A stretch of 64,000 bases of DNA from Clostridia bacterium. GTDB lineage: Bacteria; Bacillota; Clostridia; Lachnospirales; Anaerotignaceae. The position numbers and the translations under genes are program-made. Under the pieces are notes generated by a model. The model was not told the origin of the DNA. It worked only from the letters and a program-made list of their open reading frames with translations, and did not search any database. The stretch's first letter is position 1. Every line of letters begins with the position of its first letter. The stretch lies in NCBI GenBank assembly GCA_910575055.1, contig CAJTDC010000001.1, forward strand, positions 558,001 to 622,000, in the 5' to 3' direction. Below, in pieces: positions 18,562-25,812 of the stretch.

Positions 18562-18774
18562 TTAGCGCTTGCGTTTTGCTCCACCTAATGCTCTTGTTCT
18601 TTTGATACATTCTGGTACGTCGTGCGTCTTTTCGTAATTTTCCCCACGCTCAATACTCATTTCTTTTGGTGCATCTATCGCTAATCGCAAGCAGTTGTCT
18701 ATAGAAACAACCTCTACAATAATGTTATCTCCTATGACAATGTACTCTCCGGGATTCCTTCCTACTGATAACAT
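18562..18774 (-). CDS. csrA: Carbon storage regulator CsrA
   Basis: RNA-binding dimer that represses translation, in Gram-positives mainly of flagellin. The 70-residue protein matches CsrA along its length: MLSVGRNPGEYIVIGDNI, then RLAIDAPKEMSIERGENYE, with the RNA-contacting arginine retained in IERGENY (Arg44 of E. coli CsrA). The C-terminal tail (KRTRALGGAKRKR) is basic. It lies 160 bp upstream of flagellin on the same strand. No fliW, the usual antagonist gene, is in the window. Its own ribosome site sits in the same TCAAATTCAAGGAGG context as that of flagellin, so self-repression is likely. Confidence 0.93.
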   Translation of the reverse strand: MLSVGRNPGEYIVIGDNIIVEVVSIDNCLRLAIDAPKEMSIERGENYEKTHDVPECIKRTRALGGAKRKR

Positions 18775-18799
18775 AAATAGTCCTCCTTGAATTTGAAAT

Positions 18800-18814
18800 A
18801 ATAGTAATACTATT
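18800..18814. promoter_or_regulatory. Palindromic operator candidate in the csrA leader
   Basis: AATAGTA A TACTATT, a 7-1-7 perfect palindrome. It shares the ATAGT...ACTAT arms with two palindromes at 18895-18911 and 18921-18933, between csrA and the divergent XRE gene. Confidence 0.5.
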
Positions 18815-18870
18815 GTTAAGGGGTAAAAAAAATTGCTTAAATTTTACTATTTTTTTCCCTCTTGCTTATT

Positions 18871-18898
18871 ATATCGGCTTACTATTTTAAAACTTAAT
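18871..18898 (-). promoter_or_regulatory. Sigma-28-type promoter of csrA-fliC
   Basis: On the minus strand, TAAG, 14 bases, then GCCGATAT, which equals the sigma-D/sigma-28 -10 consensus. It lies about 100 bases before csrA. Flagellin has no clear promoter of its own, so csrA and fliC may be read together. Confidence 0.65.
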
Positions 18899-18933
18899 AG
18901 TTTTACTATTATTTTTTTAAATAGTTTTACTAT
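18895..18933. promoter_or_regulatory. Pair of XRE-type operator palindromes overlapping the csrA promoter
   Basis: TAATAGT TTT ACTATTA (18895-18911) and ATAGT TTT ACTAT (18921-18933) are spaced 26 bases apart. The first overlaps the -35 of the csrA promoter, and both lie just upstream of the XRE gene. The XRE protein is the obvious candidate binder (inference). Confidence 0.6.
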
Positions 18934-18988
18934 ATGGTGAACAGCTCTATTTTTTTATAAAATGTTCACAATGGGGGTGAATTATATT

Positions 18989-19363
18989 ATGTCATTTTCA
19001 TTCAGTCAAAAAGAAATAGGTAAAAGAATACGCGACCAAAGGCTTAAAAATAAATTAACTATAGAAAAGCTTTGTGAACTCTTAGACGTTTCTCCTTCCT
19101 TTATTGGTTTGGTAGAACGTGGTACAAGCGGCATAAGTATTGAAAAATTATGTCGTCTTTCTGAAATTTTTCATGTGTCCACTGATTACCTTATTAAAGG
19201 TATTCAAGACATTGAAACATCGCCCCAACAACAAAATAATTCTGCTTTAGATGCCCTCAATGCCTATTTGTATAATTCTACTGAAGATGAAATTCTTTTT
19301 ATATTGTCTTTAATTAAATTTATAAAACCTCGTGTCGAAATAAAGCAGACAGACAAAAATTGA
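18989..19363 (+). CDS. XRE-family transcriptional regulator
   Basis: A 124-residue DNA-binding protein with an N-terminal Cro/CI helix-turn-helix (about residues 5-60): KEIGKRIRDQRLKNKLTIEKL, then VSPSFIGLVERGTSGISIEKL with the recognition helix, and a short C-terminal region that may dimerise. The start is ATG 18989, with GGGGGTGA eight bases upstream; an in-frame extension to 18962 lacks a ribosome site. It is divergent from csrA, and the intervening 214 bp contains three palindromes with the same arms. It may therefore control itself and the flagellar csrA-fliC transcript. I cannot name an orthologue. Confidence 0.85.
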   Translation: MSFSFSQKEIGKRIRDQRLKNKLTIEKLCELLDVSPSFIGLVERGTSGISIEKLCRLSEIFHVSTDYLIKGIQDIETSPQQQNNSALDALNAYLYNSTEDEILFILSLIKFIKPRVEIKQTDKN

Positions 19364-19368
19364 CACCA

Positions 19369-19411
19369 AAAAGGCTTTTGCATTTATTGTCAAAAGTCTT
19401 TCTTTTTTTAT
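19369..19411 (+). terminator. Terminator of the XRE gene
   Basis: AAAGGCTTTTG pairs with CAAAAGTCTTT across a nine-base loop and is followed by TCTTTTTTT. Confidence 0.75.
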
Positions 19412-19432
19412 AGTAACACACTTTTCCCTTAA

Positions 19433-19527
19433 CACGGTAACTATATAAAGGAGGTGAAAACTACTTTTTAAATGCCGTGCTAAATATTTGTATAGCACAA
19501 AAAAAGAAAGGAGGGCAGCATAGTTAC
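19433..19527 (+). other. Structured leader with two ribosome-site-like motifs but no gene between
   Basis: GTAACTAT (19437-19444) pairs with ATAGTTAC (19520-19527), and inside lie CACGG/CCGTG and GTGCTA/TAGCAC arms. A full AAAGGAGGTGA motif (near 19448) and a GAAAGGAGGG motif (near 19506) occur, but only tiny open frames follow: a three-codon one, and a 24-codon one from 19528 that overlaps the next gene. It may be a 5' leader or a small RNA. Confidence 0.4.
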
Positions 19528-19571
19528 ATGGTAATATTACGCAATACAAATATTAGAAGGGAATTGATATT

Positions 19572-19826
19572 TTGGGAGAAAAGGAATTCGAGCAAAAATT
19601 AGAAAAATTTGTAAATGAGTACATAGCAGAGAAAATACATCAAATTCGTCAACAGAATAAAGACTTAATTGCCAAAAAAGCAGCCATTGCTGAACAATTA
19701 CAGTCTAATGAGGCATTTTTTGTTTATGAAGAACTAGAAACGGATTATATTATATTGTTAACTGAGGGAATTTATAAACAAGCTATGAGAGATTTTTATT
19801 TTTTTACAAATCACTATTTAAAATAA
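19572..19826 (+). CDS. Small helical protein of unknown function
   Basis: 84 residues, highly charged and predicted to be almost entirely helical at the N-terminus (EKEFEQKLEKFVNEYIAEKIHQIRQQNKD), then a segment ending in aromatic residues (MRDFYFFTNHYLK). The start is TTG at 19572 with AGAAGGG upstream. It has no signal peptide and no recognisable family. The heptad-like first half suggests a coiled coil. It lies between the structured leader and a strong terminator, so it is probably transcribed alone. Confidence 0.6.
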   Translation: MGEKEFEQKLEKFVNEYIAEKIHQIRQQNKDLIAKKAAIAEQLQSNEAFFVYEELETDYIILLTEGIYKQAMRDFYFFTNHYLK

Positions 19827-19859
19827 TGTAATAAAATAAATAATGTAATTTTTCTCTGC

Positions 19860-19938
19860 CTCTACTGGCTTTTTTTTTACCCAGTCTGGAGGCACTGAAA
19901 AAACTCCAGACTGTGGCTCCAGTATAGCTTTTTTATTG
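19860..19938 (+). terminator. Complex terminator after the small helical protein gene
   Basis: A perfect 10-bp stem CAGTCTGGAG/CTCCAGACTG (19882-19891 with 19904-19913). An outer CTACTGG/CCAGTATAG pairing surrounds it, ending in TTTTTT at about 19930. Confidence 0.65.
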
Positions 19939-19996
19939 CATATTTGCTTTTATTTTGGTAGAATAATACAAATGTTTTTCATAGGGGGTATTTCTG

Positions 19997-21202
19997 TTGC
20001 ATAATGACGAAAAGATGAATTATTTCTGGAAAGGTGTTACATTATTTGGTGCAATTTCTGCTTCTATATTGTTTTTCTTTTTCCTTTTTAAACTCCAAAA
20101 TATTTTTTATGGTATCAAAATTATATTAAATATATTGTCGCCCATTAGCTATGGCTTGATTTTGGCTTACCTTTTGACACCTATTTACAACAAAATTGAA
20201 AAACGAATTGAGCCTTTTTTGATACAAAAAATGTCAATAAAAAAAGGAAAACCACTTGCAAAAGCTCTCAGTACATTTATTACACTATTTTTTATGATAA
20301 CTGTACTAACAGGTTTTTTTTGGATGGTTGTACCCCAGCTTTACAAAAGTATATTAGGTATTGTGGATTTAGTACCTGAAAGTATCGACAAAGTATATTC
20401 TTGGCTAGATACCATTTTTGAAAATAACCCTCAAGCAAGAAAAGTTTTCTCTGATTATTACAATCAAGCTAGCCAAAATTTACAACAATGGTTTGATACT
20501 TCTTTAATACCGACCATACAAACAATACAGACGCTTGTTTCTAATGTTTCTACAGGTGTTTACAGAGTATTTTCTTTTTTGAAAAACTTTTTAATAGGCA
20601 TTATTGTTGCTGTTTATGTACTCAACTGCAAAACAACATTTGCTTCACAAGCAAAAAAAATAATATACAGTATATTTAACAAAAAACTCGGCAGTGCCAT
20701 AATACACGAAATTCGCTTTGTACATCAAGTATTTGGTGGCTTCATTATAGGCAAACTCATCGACTCTTTAATTATAGGCATACTTTGTTATATTTGTCTT
20801 ACATTAATGAAAATGCCTTATACTATGTTAATCAGCGTTATTATTGGTATTACAAACATTATACCATTTTTTGGTCCTTTTATAGGTGCTGTACCCAGTT
20901 TTATATTGCTTTTGCTTGTTTCTCCTATGCAAAGTTTATATTTTATTATATTTATATTTGTTTTACAGCAATTTGATGGCAATATTTTAGGTCCCAAAAT
21001 ATTGGGCGACTCTACAGGATTAAGCAGTTTTTGGGTATTGTTTTCCATATTGTTTTTTGGCGGTTTAATGGGATTTTTTGGTATGATAATAGGCGTTCCC
21101 TTCTTCGCTGTAGCATACCATCTCATTTCTCAAGCTGTAAACAAAGCACTACAAAAAAAGGAACTTTCTACAAACACTGACGATTATAAAAACATACCAT
21201 AA
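19997..21202 (+). CDS. AI-2E family membrane transporter
   Basis: A 401-residue permease of the AI-2E/YtvI/YdiK type. It has two N-terminal hydrophobic segments (about residues 13-35 and 38-60), a long amphipathic region (about 115-190), then five to six spans, with the conserved IIGITNIIPFFGPFIGAVP and LGDSTGLSSFWVLFSILFFGG signatures. Members of the family export signalling molecules or ions; substrates differ and cannot be told from sequence. The start is TTG 19997, with GGGGG eight bases upstream. It is a single gene ending at a strong shared terminator. Confidence 0.85.
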   Translation: MHNDEKMNYFWKGVTLFGAISASILFFFFLFKLQNIFYGIKIILNILSPISYGLILAYLLTPIYNKIEKRIEPFLIQKMSIKKGKPLAKALSTFITLFFMITVLTGFFWMVVPQLYKSILGIVDLVPESIDKVYSWLDTIFENNPQARKVFSDYYNQASQNLQQWFDTSLIPTIQTIQTLVSNVSTGVYRVFSFLKNFLIGIIVAVYVLNCKTTFASQAKKIIYSIFNKKLGSAIIHEIRFVHQVFGGFIIGKLIDSLIIGILCYICLTLMKMPYTMLISVIIGITNIIPFFGPFIGAVPSFILLLLVSPMQSLYFIIFIFVLQQFDGNILGPKILGDSTGLSSFWVLFSILFFGGLMGFFGMIIGVPFFAVAYHLISQAVNKALQKKELSTNTDDYKNIP

Positions 21203-21208
21203 AATTAA

Positions 21209-21255
21209 AAACATTGAGGACAATATCCTCTTTAAAAGTATTGTCCTCAATGTTT
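21209..21255. terminator. Bidirectional terminator
   Basis: A perfect 17-bp stem (21209-21225 with 21239-21255) between the convergent AI-2E and C69 genes, with T-rich sequence on both sides. Confidence 0.9.
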
Positions 21256-21288
21256 GGCTTTTCTATTATTTTGTTGTTTTTTGTTTAA

Positions 21289-22767
21289 TTATTTTGCTAC
21301 AGAAGGCACAAATGCTTCTTTATTTGGTCTACCACCTTCTGCTGCTACATACGTCATCAATTCTTCATATATTATTTTTGCTTTTTGTATCGCATCTTCT
21401 GCTATAGCAATACCTTGTTTTGTAGTATATTGTGCTGCTTGTTGTGGACTTTGTGCATACAGTTCTAATACTTTCTGATCCACTTTTTGTTGATTATCTA
21501 TTAAATTTTGTTGATATTGTGTCCAATATTCCCTTACAGAAGCACCGAATTTTTCTCTATCTAATTCAGCAAGTGTGGCAACACTACGGAATATCCAATA
21601 AGCACAATCTGGGCTATAGTTTAATGAACTTGATTTATATGCTTGATGTGTATCTATGATATTTCCATAAGTTGGCAAATAAACAGAATGTTCTGCATTT
21701 CCCATAGCAAGCCACATAATACCACCTAATTCTGCTGGATATTCTGGTTTTATTTGCAATATATGACATTCTGCTTGTCTTTCTGTACCAATTTCTCTTA
21801 CTTCTGTATTTTTTGCTAAATTTGCATCATATTCTGTACCTTCATAACGATACTTTTGCAGTTCCATAACATCTTGTAATGATACTTTGTCATCTGGTGT
21901 CATAAACAAATCAAATACTTCTGTATTATAAGAAATGTTTTTACTAGGTGCTAAAAAATTTTGTCCTCCCCAAAGTCTTTGTCTATTCCCTTCTGATAAT
22001 TCCTCTGCATAAGAAAGTGCTGCGTGGAATGTTCCATTATGCTCTTTATAAAAACCATTTTCTTGTGCAAATGTAATTAAATCTTCAGAAGCCATCACAT
22101 TTTCTTTATCTTCTAAATTTACTTCTCCCAACATAAAACAGTTTGGAAATACCATACAAGCATCATCAGGTACTTTTATCGCTGCATATCTATGTCCTGT
22201 ATAAATTTCAATATACCATACTTCATTACTATCCCCTATTACAAGTATATTTCCCTCTGCTGCACCTTTTTCCTCTACTATGGAAGCAACTAATTCTACA
22301 CCTTCTCTTGCTGTTTTTACTCTTGGTAACAGTATAGAAACCATATTTGCCTCTCTAAAACCATCTTCCACAAAAGGGTCTGCATTTTCTGCTTGTTCAT
22401 TTGGATAAGCAGAAATTGTAGCATCTACATACACACCAAATTCATTAAAGCCAATTTCACCATAAATGCCATCTCCTTCTACATCTGCATCTGGCACATA
22501 TGTATATTTATAAGCATTTGCTGGCTGCGGATAAGTAAATCCTGTATTTTTATCTTTAAATACTGCACCTTGTGCATATTGCATTGCTGGTTGCACTAAA
22601 TAACGTTTTGTATGTCCTCCTCCTATGTCTTCTGTTCTTGCTACAAGCGTTGTACCATCTTCAGACATATTCTTTCCTATAATTGTACCTGTGCAAGCAA
22701 ATGCACTTATGGTGCTAGAAAGTGCAAGCACTGTTGTAAGTAATAAACTACATACTTTTTTCTTCAT
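21289..22767 (-). CDS. Secreted C69-family dipeptidase
   Basis: A peptidase of the PepD/U34 (MEROPS C69) family, a group with an N-terminal nucleophile. The 492-residue precursor has a signal peptide (MKKKVCSLLLTTVLALSSTISAFA), and the next residue is Cys25, which begins CTGTIIGKNMSEDGT. That cysteine is the expected nucleophile after processing. TLVARTEDIG and the GEIGFNEFGVYVDAT segment are also typical. It probably cleaves dipeptides outside the membrane. It has its own GGAGGAAA ribosome site and shares a terminator with the AI-2E gene. Confidence 0.88.
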   Translation of the reverse strand: MKKKVCSLLLTTVLALSSTISAFACTGTIIGKNMSEDGTTLVARTEDIGGGHTKRYLVQPAMQYAQGAVFKDKNTGFTYPQPANAYKYTYVPDADVEGDGIYGEIGFNEFGVYVDATISAYPNEQAENADPFVEDGFREANMVSILLPRVKTAREGVELVASIVEEKGAAEGNILVIGDSNEVWYIEIYTGHRYAAIKVPDDACMVFPNCFMLGEVNLEDKENVMASEDLITFAQENGFYKEHNGTFHAALSYAEELSEGNRQRLWGGQNFLAPSKNISYNTEVFDLFMTPDDKVSLQDVMELQKYRYEGTEYDANLAKNTEVREIGTERQAECHILQIKPEYPAELGGIMWLAMGNAEHSVYLPTYGNIIDTHQAYKSSSLNYSPDCAYWIFRSVATLAELDREKFGASVREYWTQYQQNLIDNQQKVDQKVLELYAQSPQQAAQYTTKQGIAIAEDAIQKAKIIYEELMTYVAAEGGRPNKEAFVPSVAK

Positions 22768-22862
22768 GTATATTTCCTCCTCAAAATATAATATTTATAC
22801 ATAATGTTATTAAAACACATTTCTTTATTATTTTCAATAACTTATCACAAAACCATATATTT

Positions 22863-22892
22863 TCATATTCTATTTATTTAAGGCATATACAT
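22863..22892 (+). promoter_or_regulatory. Sigma-E-like promoter of spoIIID
   Basis: TCATATTC, 13 bases, then CATATACAT, close to the mother-cell sigma-E consensus (ATATT and CATACAAT). It is 33 bases before the spoIIID start. spoIIID is a sigma-E gene in B. subtilis. Confidence 0.65.
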
Positions 22893-22924
22893 AATTATGA
22901 TAAAGTATAGAGGAGTGCTGATTT

Positions 22925-23179
22925 TTGAAAACATATATAGAAGAAAGGGCTGTTGAAATTGCAAATTTTATGATACATTCTAATGCTACAGTAAGAGAAA
23001 CTGCTAAAAAATTTGGTATTAGCAAAAGTACAGTACACAAAGATATTACAGATAGAGTAGAAAAAATTAACCCTGATTTAGCAAAAGATGTACGTAGAGT
23101 ATTAGAAATCAATAAAGCGGAAAGACATATCAGAGGTGGTTTAGCCACAAAAGAAAAATATCTTCATAAATTAAAATAA
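22925..23179 (+). CDS. spoIIID: Sporulation transcription factor SpoIIID
   Basis: A mother-cell DNA-binding protein that tunes sigma-E genes and, in Bacillus, helps switch on sigK and its recombinase gene. The 84-residue protein matches SpoIIID end to end: YIEERAVEIANFMIHSNATV, RETAKKFGISKSTVHKDIT (the helix-turn-helix), then KAERHIRGGLATKEKY in the basic C-terminal helix. The start is TTG 22925 with GGAG upstream. It converges with the C-terminal part of the split collagen-like gene, 138 bp away, so regulator and candidate spore-surface target are neighbours. Confidence 0.95.
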   Translation: MKTYIEERAVEIANFMIHSNATVRETAKKFGISKSTVHKDITDRVEKINPDLAKDVRRVLEINKAERHIRGGLATKEKYLHKLK

Positions 23180-23196
23180 AACAATATTTTTACATC

Positions 23197-23237
23197 AAAA
23201 AGAGATGCAGTTGTATATTACTGCATCTCTCTTTTTT
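23197..23237. terminator. Bidirectional terminator after spoIIID
   Basis: AGAGATGCAG (23201-23210) and CTGCATCTCT (23221-23230) form a 10-bp stem, with T-runs on both strands. It can also serve the minus-strand collagen-like gene. Confidence 0.85.
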
Positions 23238-23316
23238 AACGTAATGATTTATATAATAGGAGGTTTTTTATAGCATATAATACGATACTCATTTATTTTG
23301 TAAGGAGTGATATTGT

Positions 23317-23775
23317 TTAATCTAATTTTATAATTGTCATATTTAACTCTGCATAATCTGCACTTGTATTACCTGCTACTAATGTAATAGTAGAAGGTGC
23401 TGTTGCTACAGTAACAATAGCATTACTTGCCAATGTTGCTGCTTGGTTTGCTGTAGCAATTGTTGCAGAAGAAGAGCTTCCTTGTATTTTAACGCCATCT
23501 TGTTCTAAACTTAGTGTCGCTATAATAGGTGGTGTTGTTCCTGCTGCATCGCTTGTTGTAGTATCATAGCTTATTGCATAAGTTCCTGTTTCATTTAATA
23601 CAAAATCTCCAGTACCTGCAGTATGTTGTATACCTGTACCTACTATCGCTCTATTTGTATTAAATACTAAAGCTTCATTTGCTGCTGCTGGTGTCTGTTC
23701 TGCACTATTAATAGCACTCAATACATTTGTTGCAATAACGCCTGTTGCTCCCGTTGCTCCTGTTGAAACATTCAT
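23317..23775 (-). CDS. C-terminal fragment of the split BclA-like collagen gene
   Basis: 152 codons that begin [12 protein letters not shown], the last collagen-type triplets. A compact domain rich in Ala/Thr/Ser follows (NEALVFNTNRAIVGTGIQHTAGTGDFVLNETG and onward), resembling the C-terminal trimerising domain of BclA-type exosporium proteins. There is no ribosome site before its ATG, because the sequence there is the recombinase tail and attachment site. It is therefore probably not expressed alone. Its first base has the same frame as the collagen gene at 31219-32304, and removing the 7479 bp between them gives one 502-residue protein. Confidence 0.85.
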   Translation of the reverse strand: MNVSTGATGATGVIATNVLSAINSAEQTPAAANEALVFNTNRAIVGTGIQHTAGTGDFVLNETGTYAISYDTTTSDAAGTTPPIIATLSLEQDGVKIQGSSSSATIATANQAATLASNAIVTVATAPSTITLVAGNTSADYAELNMTIIKLD

Positions 23776-23784
23776 TTATACAAA
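23766..23784. other. Left attachment site of the element
   Basis: Reading on the plus strand, host sequence GAAACATTC is followed by core AT (23774-23775) and arm TTATACAAA (23776-23784). The recombinase stop codon follows at 23790. Confidence 0.75.
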
Positions 23785-23789
23785 ATATT

Positions 23790-25424
23790 TTATTCTATTT
23801 TTTGAATATATGGGTTAGTAAAACAAAATACAATTTCTATTTTATTATTTTCATATATTAAAATTTTTTTTACTAGTTCTACCAATATGCTACGATTTAA
23901 ACTAGTAATATTTTGATATTTTAAAAATGCTTTTTTATAATGTTGATTTTCTTCTAATTCTCTTTGAACAGTATTACTATTTTTTAAAATATTTTGTATA
24001 CTTTGTTCTATTTGCTTTATCTGTATTTCATATTTTAACTTTAATCTATGATATTGTTCATAATCAATATATTTCTTTTTCCAGTCTTCATAAAGTACGT
24101 CAATGGCATCATTTACTTTTTTAATATCCTTTTTTTTCATTTCTATTATATTTTGAGTATGTGCTATATGATATGGTGTTGTGGTATGTATTGCTTTTGT
24201 AATTTCTTCCATATTATACAGCAATGAAATCTGTTTTTGAAGCACTGTCAAAACAACTTTTAATATTGTTTGTTCTTTTATACTATGTTTTGTACATAGT
24301 TTTTTTGATTTTTCTCTATATGTTCTACAATAATAATATACATTTCCTTTTGTTTTTTGTCTTGTCATTGCTTTTTGACAATCTGCACAATATACAAAAC
24401 CAGCTAACATATGTACTTTTTTATTTTGAGGAGAAACTCGTGTATCTCTTAATTGCAAATATTGTGCTTTTTGAAACAATTCTTTTTCAATAATTGCTTT
24501 ATGTGTATGAGGTACAACATACCAGTCTTTTTCTGGTACAGAAATTACATTATGTACTTTATAGCTTATGACTCTCTGTTTTCCTTGCACCATAGTACCA
24601 ATATACATTTCATTTTTTAATATTGCTGAAACAGTAGAAGCACTCCAATAAACATCAGACATTTCTTTTTGAGGATTATAATAATGCAATCCTTTATTTC
24701 TCTTATATGCTGATGGATTTAATACTCCTTGTTCATTGAGATATTTTGCAATGCCCTGTTTACTCATACCATCATAAACAAACCATTTATAAATATTTTT
24801 TACAACAGCCGCTGCTTGTTCATCAATGATAAGCTTATTTTTATTTTCTATACTTTTTTGATAACCATAAGGAGCAAATGCACCTATAAATTCTCCTTTT
24901 CTTCTTTTTGTATCAAAAGTATCTCTAATATCACGAGAGGTTTTTGCTGCAAAACGGTCATTCATTAAGCCATTTATAGGAATTTCTAAACCGTTCAGTG
25001 CTTCTGGATATAAAAAACTATCTATTTTAGGTTCACTTACTGTAATAAATCTAATATTATGTATAGGAAATACCTTTTCTAAAAAATATCCTTGGTCAGA
25101 ATAATTTCGGAACATTCTGGATAAATTTTTACAAATAACACAATTAATACTACCTTTTTCTATATCCTGTATCATTCTTTGAAATTCTGGGCGGTAATAG
25201 TCTGTGCCTGTCAAGCCATCATCAATATAATAATCCATCAATGTATATTGTTCTTTTAAATTATTTTCCAAATATTCTAATACTATCTTTTTTTGATTGA
25301 TTACACTTAAACTTTGTTCGTTACCATCTTCTTTAGAAAGCCTAATATATATACCTATATTCCAATGTTGTTTTTGTTGTTTTTGTTTTCTAATACGTGC
25401 CATATTTTCCCTTCTTTTTGTCAT
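23790..25424 (-). CDS. Large serine recombinase
   Basis: A 544-residue site-specific recombinase of the resolvase/invertase superfamily, TnpX/SpoIVCA type. The catalytic domain begins IGIYIRLSKEDG with Ser30, followed by ICKNLSRMFRNY and NGLMNDRFAAKTSRDI. Next is the recombinase domain (about 175-300: APYGYQKS, YKWFVYDGMSKQGIAKYLNEQG). A zinc ribbon follows (about 345-385: CADC and CRTYREKSKKLC), then a coiled coil (about 400-480). The stop is 15 bp from the left attachment site. The start at 25424 overlaps the stop of the upstream ORF (TAATG); ATG 25403, with AGAAGGG upstream, is an alternative. It should catalyse integration and, with a directionality factor, excision of the element. Confidence 0.93.
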   Translation of the reverse strand: MTKRRENMARIRKQKQQKQHWNIGIYIRLSKEDGNEQSLSVINQKKIVLEYLENNLKEQYTLMDYYIDDGLTGTDYYRPEFQRMIQDIEKGSINCVICKNLSRMFRNYSDQGYFLEKVFPIHNIRFITVSEPKIDSFLYPEALNGLEIPINGLMNDRFAAKTSRDIRDTFDTKRRKGEFIGAFAPYGYQKSIENKNKLIIDEQAAAVVKNIYKWFVYDGMSKQGIAKYLNEQGVLNPSAYKRNKGLHYYNPQKEMSDVYWSASTVSAILKNEMYIGTMVQGKQRVISYKVHNVISVPEKDWYVVPHTHKAIIEKELFQKAQYLQLRDTRVSPQNKKVHMLAGFVYCADCQKAMTRQKTKGNVYYYCRTYREKSKKLCTKHSIKEQTILKVVLTVLQKQISLLYNMEEITKAIHTTTPYHIAHTQNIIEMKKKDIKKVNDAIDVLYEDWKKKYIDYEQYHRLKLKYEIQIKQIEQSIQNILKNSNTVQRELEENQHYKKAFLKYQNITSLNRSILVELVKKILIYENNKIEIVFCFTNPYIQKIE

Positions 25425-25660
25425 TATTGTCTGTTCATATATTTTTTTAGTAATTCTGAAAGCTCCTCTCCCTTCTCTGAAAAAGAAATTGTTACAATCA
25501 CATCATTACATAAAAAGCAATATGGATTTTTTATTTGTTTTAAATAATTCTTGATACGAGTATCATAATCTAATTTTGTATCAATATTTACATCTGTAAT
25601 TTCAATCAAATCTTTTCTTTTAAAATTATTATTTTGTTTTAATTTCTTTTCATCAAACAT
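25424..25660 (-). CDS. Small recombinase-partner ORF
   Basis: A 78-residue acidic/basic mixed protein. The second half (IKNYLKQIKNPYCFLCNDV, then VTISFSEKGEELSELLKKYM) resembles small proteins commonly encoded just before large serine recombinases in clostridial elements. Its stop overlaps the recombinase start, so translation is probably coupled. It could be a directionality or accessory factor, but I know of no proof for this group. A weak ribosome site (AGGA) lies 11 bases from the ATG. A sigma-K-like motif (ACAC, 16 bases, CATATTTTA at 25760-25768) lies about 100 bases upstream, but such motifs are easily found in AT-rich DNA. Confidence 0.65.
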   Translation of the reverse strand: MFDEKKLKQNNNFKRKDLIEITDVNIDTKLDYDTRIKNYLKQIKNPYCFLCNDVIVTISFSEKGEELSELLKKYMNRQ

Positions 25661-25732
25661 AGCTTTTTATTCCTATCATTATTATTGTTATTACTAAAAA
25701 TATGTAAAATTATTTTTTATTATGAATAGCTA

Positions 25733-25786
25733 TTGACAAAAACAATATTGTTATTATAATAAAATATGAACATAATTACATTATGT
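25733..25786 (+). promoter_or_regulatory. sorC-type promoter with two palindromic operators
   Basis: TTGACA (25733-25738), 16 bases, TATAAT (25755-25760). A 12-bp perfect palindrome AACAATATTGTT (25741-25752) lies in the spacer. ACATAAT TAC ATTATGT (25770-25786) lies just downstream. Either could bind the SorC-type regulator encoded next. Confidence 0.7.
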
Positions 25787-25812
25787 GTTATATGTGCAAA
25801 AGGAGATATGTT

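Noticed and set aside
19310-19549. 79-codon minus frame after the XRE gene
   Set aside because: It crosses the XRE terminator and a structured leader; composition looks random.
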